Positions 16,391-24,569 of a stretch of 26,489 bases of DNA are shown here, piece by piece. A model generated the notes under the pieces. The model saw only the letters and a program-made list of their open reading frames with translations. It was not told where the DNA came from and searched no databases. Position 1 is the stretch's first letter. Each line of letters opens with the position of its first letter. The position numbers were made by a program, and so were the translations under genes. Source of the stretch: Bacilli bacterium (lineage in GTDB: Bacteria > Bacillota_I > Bacilli_A > RF39 > UBA660); NCBI GenBank assembly GCA_016302935.1, contig JAEDMO010000007.1:1-26489 (forward strand). Reading direction: 5' to 3'.

Positions 16391-18004
16391 ATGAATGAAA
16401 TGGAGAGTGTTGAGAGTAAGAAAGTATTAAGAGTCGGTATTTATTTAAGATTATCTAATGAAGATAGAGATAAAGCTAATAAAGAAGATGATAGTGAATC
16501 TATTAAGAATCAAAGAAATATGCTTATTGATTATATTAATAGACATCCTGAATTTGCATTAATAGATGAATATTCAGATGAAGACTTATCTGGTGCTGGA
16601 ACTTATAGACCAGAATTTGAAAGACTAATTAGAGATTGTGAAAGCAGAAAACTTGATATTGTATTATGTAAAAGTCAATCAAGATTTTCAAGAGATATGG
16701 AAATCGTTGAAAAATATATTAATAACAAGTTTAAAGAATGGAATATTAGATTTATTGGTTTATCTGATAATGCTGATACTGAAATTTTAGGTAATAAGAA
16801 GTCAAGACAAATAAATGGTTTAGTTAATGAGTGGTATTTAGAAGATGTTTCAAATAATATAAGAAGTGCTTTTAATTCCAAGATGAAGCAAGGAGAATTC
16901 ATTTCTCCTTTCGCCTCATTTGGTTATGAAATTGATCCGAATGACAATAACAAATTAATAGTAGATCCAGTTGCATCTGAAATTGTAAAAAATATCTATA
17001 ATTTATATCTAACAGGTTTAGGGTTTACAGGTATTGCTAAATACTTAAATAGTAAAGAAATACCTTGCCCATCTCTTTATAAATACCGAAAAGGTATTAA
17101 ATTAAATGTAATTAGTAATAGACCTCGTGAAGAAATAAAATGGACTACAAATGCCATTAAAACAATTCTAACAAACGAAGTTTATCTAGGACATTTAATA
17201 CAAGGTAAAAGAACTACTGTTAGTTATAAAAATCATAAGATTAGAAATAAAGATAAAAGTGAATGGATAAAAATTGAAAATACTCACGAAGCTATCATTG
17301 ATGAAGAAACATTTAGCAAAGTACAAATTGCTATGAAAGAAAGAACTAAACCTATGAAAGCGACAGGTGTTGTTCATATCTTCTCTGGTAAAGTATTTTG
17401 TTTAGAATGTGAACATTATATGAGAAAAAAGAACTCTACTAAACATGAATATCTAGTATGTTCTGGAAATCGTGATGGCTATGATGATTGTATAAATAAG
17501 TCTTCAATTAGATATGATGAACTTGCAAATCTAGTATTAGATGCAATTAATAAGAAGATTCAAAAGTTTTATGATGAAAATGAATTAGAAAATTTAGATT
17601 CAAAAAAGAAAGAAAATAGATTTAATAAAAAAATTATATCTTTAGAAAAACAACGAGATGATATTAATAATAAAATTTCTAAAACAAGAAATTATTTAAG
17701 AAATCTTTACGAAGATAAAGTTAATGGTGTTGTTACACCAGAACAATTTAAAGATTTGATTACAAATTATAATAATGATGAAGATACCTATAAAGACCAA
17801 ATTAAATCTATTAATAATGAAATTGCTTATTACAAAATGAAAGAAGAATCTTCAAAGAATAATAAAGAGATATTTAATAAATATCAAAAATTAAAAGAAT
17901 TAAATAGAGTTATTGTTGATGAATTTATAGATAAAATTTATATTGGAAAGTTAAATGAAGAAACAAATAGTAGAGATATTCAAATCAAATGGAATTTTGA
18001 ATAA
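16391..18004 (+). CDS. Large serine recombinase (integrase/excisionase of the element)
   Basis: A 537-residue site-specific recombinase, the likely enzyme for integration and excision of the 10.5-kb element. The N-terminal resolvase domain (about 13-165) has the nucleophile Ser22 in YLRLSNEDRD, and the conserved Arg-rich SRFSRD at about 97-102. A recombinase DNA-binding domain follows (about 175-315). A zinc ribbon uses Cys337, Cys340, Cys357 and Cys367, and a coiled coil (about 405-500) completes the large-serine-recombinase layout. AGGAGG precedes the ATG. It appears intact. The short identical core and absence of terminal inverted repeats at the element ends fit this enzyme class. Confidence 0.95.
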   Translation: MNEMESVESKKVLRVGIYLRLSNEDRDKANKEDDSESIKNQRNMLIDYINRHPEFALIDEYSDEDLSGAGTYRPEFERLIRDCESRKLDIVLCKSQSRFSRDMEIVEKYINNKFKEWNIRFIGLSDNADTEILGNKKSRQINGLVNEWYLEDVSNNIRSAFNSKMKQGEFISPFASFGYEIDPNDNNKLIVDPVASEIVKNIYNLYLTGLGFTGIAKYLNSKEIPCPSLYKYRKGIKLNVISNRPREEIKWTTNAIKTILTNEVYLGHLIQGKRTTVSYKNHKIRNKDKSEWIKIENTHEAIIDEETFSKVQIAMKERTKPMKATGVVHIFSGKVFCLECEHYMRKKNSTKHEYLVCSGNRDGYDDCINKSSIRYDELANLVLDAINKKIQKFYDENELENLDSKKKENRFNKKIISLEKQRDDINNKISKTRNYLRNLYEDKVNGVVTPEQFKDLITNYNNDEDTYKDQIKSINNEIAYYKMKEESSKNNKEIFNKYQKLKELNRVIVDEFIDKIYIGKLNEETNSRDIQIKWNFE

Positions 18005-18054
18005 TTCTCTACTATTACATAACCAAATATATAAACGAGAGGATGTGATAATTA

Positions 18055-18915
18055 ATGAATAATAAATTACAAACAATTACTAATCTATTTGAAGAAAAAG
18101 AAATTAGAAGTTTTTGGGATAGTGAAAAAGAAGAATATTACTTTAGTGTAATTGATGTTATTGGTGCATTAACAGATAATGACTATGATAAATCTAGAAA
18201 CTATTGGAAATGGTTAAAAAACAAATTAAAAGAAGAAGGAAGTGAGTTGGTTAGTAATACTAACCAACTGAAACTACAATCTTTAAAAGATGGAAAGTTT
18301 TATAAAACTGATACTTTAGATACAAAAGGAATTTTTAGATTGATAGAATCAGTTCCTAGTGCTAAAGCAGAGCCATTTAAGATTTGGCTAGCAAATTTGG
18401 GTAATGAAAGAATAAATGAAGTATTTGATCCAGAATTAGCAATTAATCGTGCAGTAAATTATTATCGTAATAAAGGTTATAGTGATGAATGGATTAAGAA
18501 AAGGTTAAATGGTATTGTTGATAGATTTAAACTAACTGATATATGGAAAGATGGTGGCATTAAAAAACCTGTTGAATATGCTCTACTTACAAACGAAATA
18601 TACAAAGGTTGGTCTGGTATGAAAGCAAGTGAATATAAAGCATATAAAGGCATAAGAAAAGAATCATTAAGAGATAACATGACTGATATTGAAATTGCTT
18701 TAACTAACATTGGCGAAATTGCTGCTCGTGATATTGCTAAAAAGGAGCATCCACAAGGATTAAATGAAAATATGAAAGTTGCTGCTCGTGGTGGAAGAGT
18801 CGCTAAAGGCGCAAGAGATGTATATGAAGAAGAAACAAAAACATCTGCTATTTCAAAAGAAAATGCACTAAACTATCAATATAAAGATGATAATAAATTA
18901 ATTGAAAATAAATAA
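18055..18915 (+). CDS. Bro-N / DinD-like protein
   Basis: A 286-residue protein. The N-terminal domain (about 15-115, with FWDSEKEEYYFSVIDVIGAL and DTLDTKGIFRLIESV) is a Bro-N domain of phage antirepressor type. The C-terminal region (ERINEVFDPELAINRAV, and IAARDIAKKEHPQGLNEN near 225-240) fits the DNA-damage-inducible DinD family. E. coli DinD inhibits RecA, but that function may not transfer. It follows the recombinase by 50 bp on the same strand with an AGAGGATGTG ribosome region. It may help regulate excision or respond to DNA damage. No LexA box is recognised upstream. Confidence 0.85.
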   Translation: MNNKLQTITNLFEEKEIRSFWDSEKEEYYFSVIDVIGALTDNDYDKSRNYWKWLKNKLKEEGSELVSNTNQLKLQSLKDGKFYKTDTLDTKGIFRLIESVPSAKAEPFKIWLANLGNERINEVFDPELAINRAVNYYRNKGYSDEWIKKRLNGIVDRFKLTDIWKDGGIKKPVEYALLTNEIYKGWSGMKASEYKAYKGIRKESLRDNMTDIEIALTNIGEIAARDIAKKEHPQGLNENMKVAARGGRVAKGARDVYEEETKTSAISKENALNYQYKDDNKLIENK

Positions 18916-18944
18916 CTCTATTAAAAATTTAAAGTTAAACTAAA

Positions 18945-18980
18945 ATTAGTGGTTGTATCATGCCACATTTAAACACTAAT
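18945..18980 (+). repeat. Inverted repeat near the right end
   Basis: ATTAGTG (18945-18951) pairs with CACTAAT (18974-18980). A second nested GTGG/CCAC pairing lies inside. It sits directly before the right copy of the 17-bp repeat, in the element's end region. It might be a binding site or a weak terminator after the DinD-like gene. Confidence 0.4.
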
Positions 18981-18995
18981 AAAATAAGGGAAAAA
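18979..18995 (+). repeat. 17-bp subterminal direct repeat, right copy
   Basis: This is the second exact copy of ATAAAATAAGGGAAAAA (the first is at 8554-8570), in the same orientation. It lies 24 bp before the right core. Confidence 0.6.
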
Positions 18996-19019
18996 ATTAA
19001 AAAGTGTCTTCACTAAGCT

Positions 19020-19029
19020 CAAAGAGTTG
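19020..19029 (+). repeat. Right attachment-site core, CAAAGAGTTG
   Basis: Identical to 8492-8501. Host coding sequence resumes here in the frame broken at the left end, giving CAA AGA GTT GCA (Gln-Arg-Val-Ala) of the ATPase. Confidence 0.88.
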
Positions 19030-19361
19030 CATTAATCAGAACACTTGCTATTTCCCCAGATATTCTTCTATTAGATGAACCTTTCTCAGCCTTAGATTAT
19101 CAAACAAGATTAGCAGTATCAGACGATGTATATAGAATTATAAAAAAAGAAAAAAAGACAGTTATTATGGTAACCCATGATCTAGCCGAAGCAATCTCAA
19201 TGGCAGAACGTATCATTGTCCTAACTAAAAGACCAGCAGAAATAAAAAAAATATTTAAAATAAACCTAACAGATGCGAAAACACCAATAGAAAACCGCAA
19301 ATGTAAAGAATTTCCAATATACTATCAAGAAATATGGAAAGAAATTGATCACCATGTATAG
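19020..19361 (+). pseudogene. ABC transporter ATPase, C-terminal part (split by the 10.5-kb element)
   Basis: These 113 codons complete the ATPase begun at 8078. RVALIRTLAISPD follows the signature, ILLLDEPFSALD is Walker B with the catalytic Glu and D-loop, and VIMVTHDLAEAISMAERI has the switch His. An in-frame TAA at 19014-19016 in the element blocks read-through, and the first internal ATG is at 19167, after Walker B. A useful product is therefore not expected from this copy. The stop codon overlaps the permease start, as in an intact operon. Reading this part as a separate gene would be an annotation error. Confidence 0.95.
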
Positions 19362-20142
19362 CAAAGAACATAAAGAATACATAAAAAAAATAAAAATAAA
19401 CAAAATACTAATATTTTTAGTCCAAATAACAATAATTATCGGTCTCACAATTATATGGCAATTTCTTGCCGATAAACAAATAATAAATACATTTATCACA
19501 TCAAGCCCAAAAGAAGTGATAAAAACAATAATTAATCTATATAATCAAAATAATATCTTTAATCACATATATATCACCATCTATGAAACATTTATAAGTT
19601 TTATCTTAGGAACAATTATTGGTACCCTCATAGCCATAATTCTATGGTGGAATAAATTTATAGCCAAAGTTATGGATCCATACTTAACCATTTTAAATAG
19701 TCTACCCAAAGTAGCTCTTGGACCAATAATTATAATATGGGCAGGTGCCAGCATAAATTCCATAATTATCATGGCATTACTAATATCTGTAATAGTCACC
19801 ACCATTACTGTATATAATGGATTTTCAAATACTGATATAAACAAAATAAATCTATTAAAATCTTTTAAAGCAAACAAGTTTCAAATATTAAAAATGGTAA
19901 TCTTACCAAGCAATTATCCCACTATAATTAGCTCGTTAAAAATTAACGTTAGTATGTCTTTAATCGGCGTTATAATGGGAGAATTTCTAGTATCAAAAGA
20001 AGGAATCGGCTACCTAATAATGTATGGTTCACAAGTTTTTAATCTAAATCTTGTTATAACCGGCATAATTATTCTAGCTGTTGTTTCCTACATAATGTAT
20101 ATGATTGTAAGCTACATAGAAAAAATACTAATCAGAAAATAA
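19354..20142 (+). CDS. ABC transporter permease, SsuC/TauC type
   Basis: A 262-residue inner-membrane permease with about six helices, partner of the binding protein at 7087 and the split ATPase. The cytoplasmic EAA-like coupling loop is seen around residues 160-185 (LLKSFKANKFQILKMVILPS), and FILGTIIGTLIAIILWW near 80-96 starts the transport domain. GEFLVSKEGIGYLIMYG near 210-226 is typical of SsuC-like permeases. I chose the ATG at 19354, overlapping the ATPase stop by 8 bp; an upstream TTG is less likely. The insertion separates it from its promoter. Transcription might come from element genes that read toward it. Confidence 0.88.
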   Translation: MYSKEHKEYIKKIKINKILIFLVQITIIIGLTIIWQFLADKQIINTFITSSPKEVIKTIINLYNQNNIFNHIYITIYETFISFILGTIIGTLIAIILWWNKFIAKVMDPYLTILNSLPKVALGPIIIIWAGASINSIIIMALLISVIVTTITVYNGFSNTDINKINLLKSFKANKFQILKMVILPSNYPTIISSLKINVSMSLIGVIMGEFLVSKEGIGYLIMYGSQVFNLNLVITGIIILAVVSYIMYMIVSYIEKILIRK

Positions 20143-20158
20143 ATTGATTAGTATTTTT
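20125..20158 (+). terminator. Rho-independent terminator after the ABC permease gene
   Basis: The stem ATACTAATCA (20125-20134) / TGATTAGTAT (20145-20154) has a 10-base loop and is followed by T residues. It begins in the last codons of the permease gene. Confidence 0.8.
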
Positions 20159-20200
20159 ATTTGCCAATAAAATATTACTATACATATTTACAATTACACA

Positions 20201-20228
20201 TTGATAAATAAAATATCCATGCTATAAT
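20201..20228 (+). promoter_or_regulatory. Promoter of the 199-residue anchored protein
   Basis: TTGATA (20201-20206), 16 bp, then TATAAT (20223-20228), and about 20 bp later the ATG with a GGAGG site. This is a good vegetative-type promoter. Confidence 0.7.
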
Positions 20229-20249
20229 AATAACTGAAATGGAGGATAT

Positions 20250-20849
20250 ATGAAAAATAAAGCTTTTAAAGGTTTTATAAATGGTATTGCATTTACAAGT
20301 ACAGCCTTTTTACTAATATCACTTGGAAAATACAAAATAGAAAAAGATAGCGACGAAAAACCATTTACTAAAATAATTAAAAACATCGATGAAGATAACA
20401 GTACCTTAGAAGAAATCGCTGATTACACTGAAATAATCATCAATGACTTTATTCATAATAATGAAACCACATACATTAAAAAAAGACATACAGAATATGA
20501 AGAATATTTATCCAACAAACAAACTTTTAAAGATGAAACACAACTACTATCATTTTTTAAAAAGTTAGAAAAACATCTTATTGAATATTATAAAAATAAT
20601 ATTGACGAAGAAATCAAAAAAGAACAAGAATACATTCAAAAAATACCAATATCATTTATAATTTCAAAACAAAAAATAGGTAATTACACCTATGAAAGTT
20701 TATCTAACAAAAGCAAACAAAGCATTCTAAATATAGCAAACAATTTTCTCTATATAAAAGAAAATGGCTATCCAAAAGAAGAAGAAAACATCAAAGAATA
20801 TCAAAAACAGCTAAAAAAGACTATAAAATATTTCCTACATCAAAATTAA
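20250..20849 (+). CDS. Hypothetical membrane-anchored helical protein
   Basis: A 199-residue protein with one N-terminal hydrophobic segment (about 9-26, INGIAFTSTAFLLISLG) and a highly charged, helix-prone remainder rich in Lys and Glu. No Cys lipobox, repeats or catalytic motif is seen. It is probably exposed at the outer face or anchored with the helical part in the cytoplasm; the direction is unclear. It has its own promoter and a shared bidirectional terminator, so it is a single-gene unit. I do not recognise a family. Confidence 0.65.
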   Translation: MKNKAFKGFINGIAFTSTAFLLISLGKYKIEKDSDEKPFTKIIKNIDEDNSTLEEIADYTEIIINDFIHNNETTYIKKRHTEYEEYLSNKQTFKDETQLLSFFKKLEKHLIEYYKNNIDEEIKKEQEYIQKIPISFIISKQKIGNYTYESLSNKSKQSILNIANNFLYIKENGYPKEEENIKEYQKQLKKTIKYFLHQN

Positions 20850-20879
20850 AAAATATATCTTAACTAAAGATATATTTTT
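20850..20879. terminator. Bidirectional terminator between convergent genes
   Basis: AAAATATATCTT (20850-20861) pairs with AAGATATATTTT (20867-20878) around a 5-base loop, with T runs on both strands. It separates the 199-residue gene from the ClpC-like gene. Confidence 0.8.
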
Positions 20880-20885
20880 CTTTTA

Positions 20886-21812
20886 TCAATTTAAATAATT
20901 TAAAGGATCAACAACAACATTTTCATTAGCAAGTTCTTCCTTAAATTCCTCCTTAAATATAACTAATTCTTTCTTAATAACATCAGGATATACTGCCTTA
21001 GTAAACCTAATCGCATCATATATATTTTTAAAAGTCACCTTATTAGAATTTTCAAATAAAGCATTACTAAACGCTTGCCTTAATATAGTTAAGCAAATAT
21101 CAGGATATCTAGATGATATCTCATATACCCTCTTATACTCACTAGTCATATTAACGATAAATTTAAATAACTTTTCTTTTTGGAAATCAGTATAATCCAA
21201 AACAGCTCCTGTTTGTTTTTCCAACTTAGGCAAAGTCTGCATTAATATCTTAACACACATCTCTTGTGTTGGCTCTTCAACATCAATACGTTCAAACCTT
21301 CTAACAAAAGCCTTATCCCTCAAAATATATGTTTCATATTCATAAGTAGTAGTAGCACCTATCATCTTAATAGTACCTCTACTTAGACCTTCCTTAAACA
21401 TATTAGCCAAATCCAAAGCTCCTTGAGCATCATTACCTATTAAAGTATGAATTTCATCGATAAACAGAATAATTTTATCCATACTTTGTAATTCCTTAAT
21501 TAATTTTAAAACCCTATTTTCACCATTATCATTACCTAATAATGCCGTAGTATTAACTCTAAAAATACGATATCCCTTTAACAAGTTAGGTACATTATCA
21601 TATTGAATATTATAAGCTAGCCCTTCAACAATAGCCGTTTTACCAATGCCAGGTTTACCAACCAAAACAGCTGATTTTTCAGGAGTTAACAAAACTAACA
21701 TCAACTTCTTCAATTCTTCTTCCCTAGCAATAGCAGGATTTGTAATATAATTAACAGCCGTTAATTCATCAGCATATCTTTTTAGCATTGACCCTTCTTG
21801 TAATTCATTCAT
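20886..21812 (-). CDS. Single-domain ClpC/ClpB-like AAA+ ATPase
   Basis: A 308-residue AAA+ protein closest to the first ATPase domain (D1) of ClpA/B/C unfoldases. Walker A GKPGIGKTA is at 52-60, Walker B ILFIDEIHTL at 115-124, sensor 1 IGATTTYEY at about 151-159, and the RDKAFVRRFERI arginine-finger segment at about 165-176. The usual N-domain, second AAA domain and ClpP-binding loop are absent. It may therefore be a stand-alone motor or scaffold, not a protease partner. I chose the ATG at 21812 because GGGAGG lies 8 bp before it. It follows the 47-residue membrane protein without a gap and ends the long ftsY-side cluster. Its client is unknown. Confidence 0.85.
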   Translation of the reverse strand: MNELQEGSMLKRYADELTAVNYITNPAIAREEELKKLMLVLLTPEKSAVLVGKPGIGKTAIVEGLAYNIQYDNVPNLLKGYRIFRVNTTALLGNDNGENRVLKLIKELQSMDKIILFIDEIHTLIGNDAQGALDLANMFKEGLSRGTIKMIGATTTYEYETYILRDKAFVRRFERIDVEEPTQEMCVKILMQTLPKLEKQTGAVLDYTDFQKEKLFKFIVNMTSEYKRVYEISSRYPDICLTILRQAFSNALFENSNKVTFKNIYDAIRFTKAVYPDVIKKELVIFKEEFKEELANENVVVDPLNYLN

Positions 21813-21817
21813 AAACA

Positions 21818-21961
21818 TTACCTCCCAAATATTAACAACATTAACCAAAGACCAGCAGTCATAATAATACCGACCAAAAACAAAGCATCCACTATTCCAC
21901 CTTTTGTTCTTTTAGAATAATCATAAACTACCCTATACTTACCCTTACCATTCTCACTCAT
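21818..21961 (-). CDS. 47-residue membrane microprotein upstream of the AAA+ gene
   Basis: Starts MSENGKGKYRVVYDYSKR with a positively charged front, then one hydrophobic helix (about 24-45, ending LMLLIFGR). It has a TAA stop 5 bp before the likely AAA+ start. The AAA+ ribosome site lies inside its last codons, so translation is probably coupled. It could anchor the AAA+ protein to the membrane, which is a guess from gene order. Its start is 13 bp after ylxM. Confidence 0.7.
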   Translation of the reverse strand: MSENGKGKYRVVYDYSKRTKGGIVDALFLVGIIMTAGLWLMLLIFGR

Positions 21962-21974
21962 AAAAATCACCGAC

Positions 21975-22268
21975 CTAATATAACTGATTAATCTTTTGAA
22001 TTACCTCTTCATCTTTAATATTTACCAAAATATCATTAAGCAATCTCTTTTTTTGCCACAACTTTAATTTATCTTCATAGAACAATAACTTTTCCATAGT
22101 AGCATTTATATTCTTATAAACTGCGTTCCTACTAACCTTATAATTAGTAGCTATCTCTGATAAAGTATAATTATTGAAATAATAATCTTCAAAATACTTT
22201 CTTTGAACATCCGTAAATAATTCACCATAATAGTCATATAAAACTATCATATAATCAAATTTATCCAT
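21975..22268 (-). CDS. ylxM: YlxM/UPF0122 helix-turn-helix protein
   Basis: A 97-residue protein of the YlxM family, normally encoded with ffh and ftsY of the signal-recognition-particle pathway. A sigma-70-region-4-like helix-turn-helix is clear: NYTLSEIATNYKVSRNAVYKN at about 33-53. In streptococci YlxM modulates SRP GTPase activity. The gene starts at the last base of the preceding stop (TAATG overlap) and follows ftsY by one gene. The ffh gene usually found next is absent; the cluster instead continues to a membrane microprotein and a ClpC-like ATPase. Confidence 0.9.
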   Translation of the reverse strand: MDKFDYMIVLYDYYGELFTDVQRKYFEDYYFNNYTLSEIATNYKVSRNAVYKNINATMEKLLFYEDKLKLWQKKRLLNDILVNIKDEEVIQKINQLY

Positions 22269-22528
22269 TATCTCGTCTTAATTATTGTATAAATAACTCC
22301 AAAAACAACTAATATTATCCCAGCAATAAAGAACATAAATGCCATCGTCTTTTTATCAGTATCATCCTTATTCATATACCACAATCCAAAAAAACAAAGT
22401 GCTAACATTGTACAAGCCGCTGGTACAAAAATATAATTTATAAAAGCTGCAATTATTAACCCTAAAGCAATAACACCAGTTACAATACAAAATATCCTTT
22501 CTACCTTTTTAATCTTTTCATTTTGCAT
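22268..22528 (-). CDS. Small three-helix membrane protein between ftsY and ylxM
   Basis: An 86-residue protein with three predicted membrane helices (about 12-28, 32-50 and 60-83) and short charged loops. It starts 14 bp after ftsY and its stop overlaps the ylxM start, so it belongs to the SRP-related operon. I do not recognise a named family. A minor role in membrane targeting is suggested only by position. Confidence 0.65.
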   Translation of the reverse strand: MQNEKIKKVERIFCIVTGVIALGLIIAAFINYIFVPAACTMLALCFFGLWYMNKDDTDKKTMAFMFFIAGIILVVFGVIYTIIKTR

Positions 22529-22542
22529 ATTTTCAACCCTTT

Positions 22543-23511
22543 CTATACTAAATCTTTAAATAAACCATAAATATATTTTTCAATATCAAAAGTCTCTAAG
22601 TCACTTTCTTTTTCTCCAAGACCAACAAACTTTACTGGTATACCTATCTCTTCTTTAATAGCAAGTACAATTCCACCCTTAGCAGTACCATCCAATTTTG
22701 TTAAAACAATTCCTGTAATATCCGTTATTTCTTTAAAGGCCTTAGCTTGAGAAATACCATTTTGACCCGTTGTTGCATCGATTACCAACAAGGTCTCCTG
22801 AGGTGCATTAGCAATCTTACTTTTAATAACCTTATTAATTTTAGAAAGTTCTTGCATCAAATTAACTTTATTTTGTAATCTTCCAGCTGTATCAATAAGC
22901 ACCACATCATATTTATCATTAATAGCTTCCTCTAATCCATCATAAATAACACTAGCAGGCTCAGCATTTTGTTTAGAAACTACTCTAACGTTACTTCTTT
23001 CACCCCAAGCCATAATTTGCTCAACTGCTCCAGCCCTAAAAGTATCACCTGCAATCAACATGACTTTTTTACCTTCATTTTTTAACTTAGAAGCAATCTT
23101 TCCAATAGTAGTAGTCTTCCCAACACCATTGACACCAACAAACAATAAAACTGTAACTCCAGCCTCTTCATAATGTATTTTACTATCGATTATTCCCTCA
23201 TCAACATACATTACAAAAAGTTCATCGACAATTATTTCTTTTAAAGTATCACTGTCTTTAATATTCTCCCTCTTAACTCTATCTTTTAACAAATCAACAA
23301 ATTTCAAAACAGTATTAACACCAATATCAGCCATAATTAGAATATTTTCTAATTCTTCAAAATAATCATCATTTACAAATTTATATTTCTTACTTAAATT
23401 AGAAAGTTTAGAAACAAATTCTCCCCTCGTCTTCTTTAACCCCTCATCATAAGTTCCAAGCGAAATATCCTTATTTCCAAAAAATGTCTTTATTTTACTA
23501 AATAATCCCAT
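22543..23511 (-). CDS. ftsY: Signal recognition particle receptor FtsY
   Basis: This GTPase docks ribosome-SRP complexes at the membrane for co-translational insertion. The 322-residue protein begins with a short amphipathic MGLFSKIKTFF segment instead of a long acidic A-domain. It has an NG domain: G1 GVNGVGKTT at about 126-134, the GDTFRAGAVEQ motif near 155-165, DTAGR near 206-210, and TKLDGTAKGG near 270-279. Length is normal for the short Gram-positive form. A GGAGTGGGG region precedes the ATG. It opens the ftsY-membrane protein-ylxM run. Confidence 0.96.
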   Translation of the reverse strand: MGLFSKIKTFFGNKDISLGTYDEGLKKTRGEFVSKLSNLSKKYKFVNDDYFEELENILIMADIGVNTVLKFVDLLKDRVKRENIKDSDTLKEIIVDELFVMYVDEGIIDSKIHYEEAGVTVLLFVGVNGVGKTTTIGKIASKLKNEGKKVMLIAGDTFRAGAVEQIMAWGERSNVRVVSKQNAEPASVIYDGLEEAINDKYDVVLIDTAGRLQNKVNLMQELSKINKVIKSKIANAPQETLLVIDATTGQNGISQAKAFKEITDITGIVLTKLDGTAKGGIVLAIKEEIGIPVKFVGLGEKESDLETFDIEKYIYGLFKDLV

Positions 23512-23533
23512 ACCCCACTCCTATCTATTAACA

Positions 23534-23539
23534 ATTATA
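23534..23539 (-). promoter_or_regulatory. Candidate -10 box for ftsY
   Basis: TATAAT on the minus strand, about 22 bp before the ftsY ATG, in the 47-bp gap after tsaD. A clear -35 is not seen, so ftsY may also be read through from tsaD. Confidence 0.4.
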
Positions 23540-23558
23540 TCAAATTTTTATAATTAAA

Positions 23559-24569
23559 TTAATCATTATATAAACTATCAGTAGCCTTAGCATTAAGATA
23601 TAAATCAGCTACTATACCTTTTTTATAAGCATAATAAGCAGCAGCACCAATCATCGCTGCATTATCCGTACAGTATTTAATTCTTGGAATAGAAAGTTTT
23701 ATATTCTTATCTTTAATAAGTTCAACCATTTTACTCCTAAGTCCATTATTAGCTGCTACTCCACCAGCGATAACCAAATTTTTAACATTATATTCTGCTA
23801 TAGCTTTCATCGTTTTTTTTGTAATAACGGTTACAACCCTTTTTTGAAAACTAAAAGCCATATCAGCAATTCTAATTTCACATCCTCTTTGTTTTTCATT
23901 ATGTACCAAATTAACAACAGCGCTCTTTAAACCACTGAAACTAAAATTATAGCTACTATCATCAAGGGGATATGGCAAATTATAAGTATCAGCACCTTGC
24001 ATTGCCAATTTATCAATAAGTGGTCCCCCAGGATAAGATAGACCTAATACCTTAGCCACTTTATCATACGCTTCGCCTACAGCATCATCTAAAGTAGAAC
24101 CAATTCTTTCAAAAGAATAATCTTCCTTCATATATATTAAATCAGTATGGCCACCACTCACAACCAATGCAATCAACGGAAATTTTAATCTTTCCTCTAA
24201 ATTATTAGCATATATATGACCAGCTATATGATGCACAGGAACTAAAGGTTTATGATAAAGCATAGCCAAAGTCTTAGCAGCCTGTAACCCAATCAAAAGA
24301 GAACCGATTAAACCAGGACCATAAGTAACCCCGATTATATCAATATCATCCATTGTCATATTAGCCTTATTTAAAACTTCATCCAAAACAATAGTAATAC
24401 TCTCAACATGACTCCTACTAGCAACCTCTGGAACCACTCCTCCATAAGTTTTATGAATATCAATTTGTGATAACACCACAGTAGCTACTTCTTCTACTCC
24501 ATTTTTAACAATACTCATACTTGTTTCATCGCAAGAAGATTCTATCGCCAAACAATATATATCCTTCAT
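23559..24569 (-). CDS. tsaD: tRNA N6-threonylcarbamoyladenosine transferase TsaD
   Basis: TsaD transfers the threonylcarbamoyl group to A37 of ANN-decoding tRNAs, with TsaB and TsaE as partners. The 336-residue ASKHA-fold protein begins IYCLAIESSCDETS. The metal site HHIAGH is at 113-118 (His114 and His118), GGHTDL follows near 149-154, and the late metal Asp lies in YCTDNAAMIG near 302-311. Length is standard. It starts directly after the rimI stop codon, with an AGGTGATG ribosome site in rimI, as the fourth gene of tsaE-tsaB-rimI-tsaD. Confidence 0.97.
   Translation of the reverse strand: MKDIYCLAIESSCDETSMSIVKNGVEEVATVVLSQIDIHKTYGGVVPEVASRSHVESITIVLDEVLNKANMTMDDIDIIGVTYGPGLIGSLLIGLQAAKTLAMLYHKPLVPVHHIAGHIYANNLEERLKFPLIALVVSGGHTDLIYMKEDYSFERIGSTLDDAVGEAYDKVAKVLGLSYPGGPLIDKLAMQGADTYNLPYPLDDSSYNFSFSGLKSAVVNLVHNEKQRGCEIRIADMAFSFQKRVVTVITKKTMKAIAEYNVKNLVIAGGVAANNGLRSKMVELIKDKNIKLSIPRIKYCTDNAAMIGAAAYYAYKKGIVADLYLNAKATDSLYND

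Larger units (their letters stand above)
8502..19029. mobile_element. 10,528-bp integrative element with large serine recombinase, inserted in an ABC ATPase gene
   Basis: Boundaries come from the split ATPase gene and the two CAAAGAGTTG cores (start-to-start distance 10,528 bp). Inside are a large serine recombinase and a Bro-N/DinD-like gene near the right end, a MobV-type relaxase lacking its N-terminus, a six-gene cargo operon on the minus strand and a small gene at the left end. There is no replication, type IV secretion or phage structural gene, so it is best described as a mobilizable-type element (IME) or a decayed relative. The recombinase appears intact, so excision is plausible. Independent transfer is doubtful because the relaxase is truncated. 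Confidence 0.9.

Noticed and set aside
19167..19361. A separate small ATPase-like gene starting at the internal ATG
   Set aside because: It is the C-terminal part of the split ATPase. It begins after Walker B and has no ribosome site of its own.
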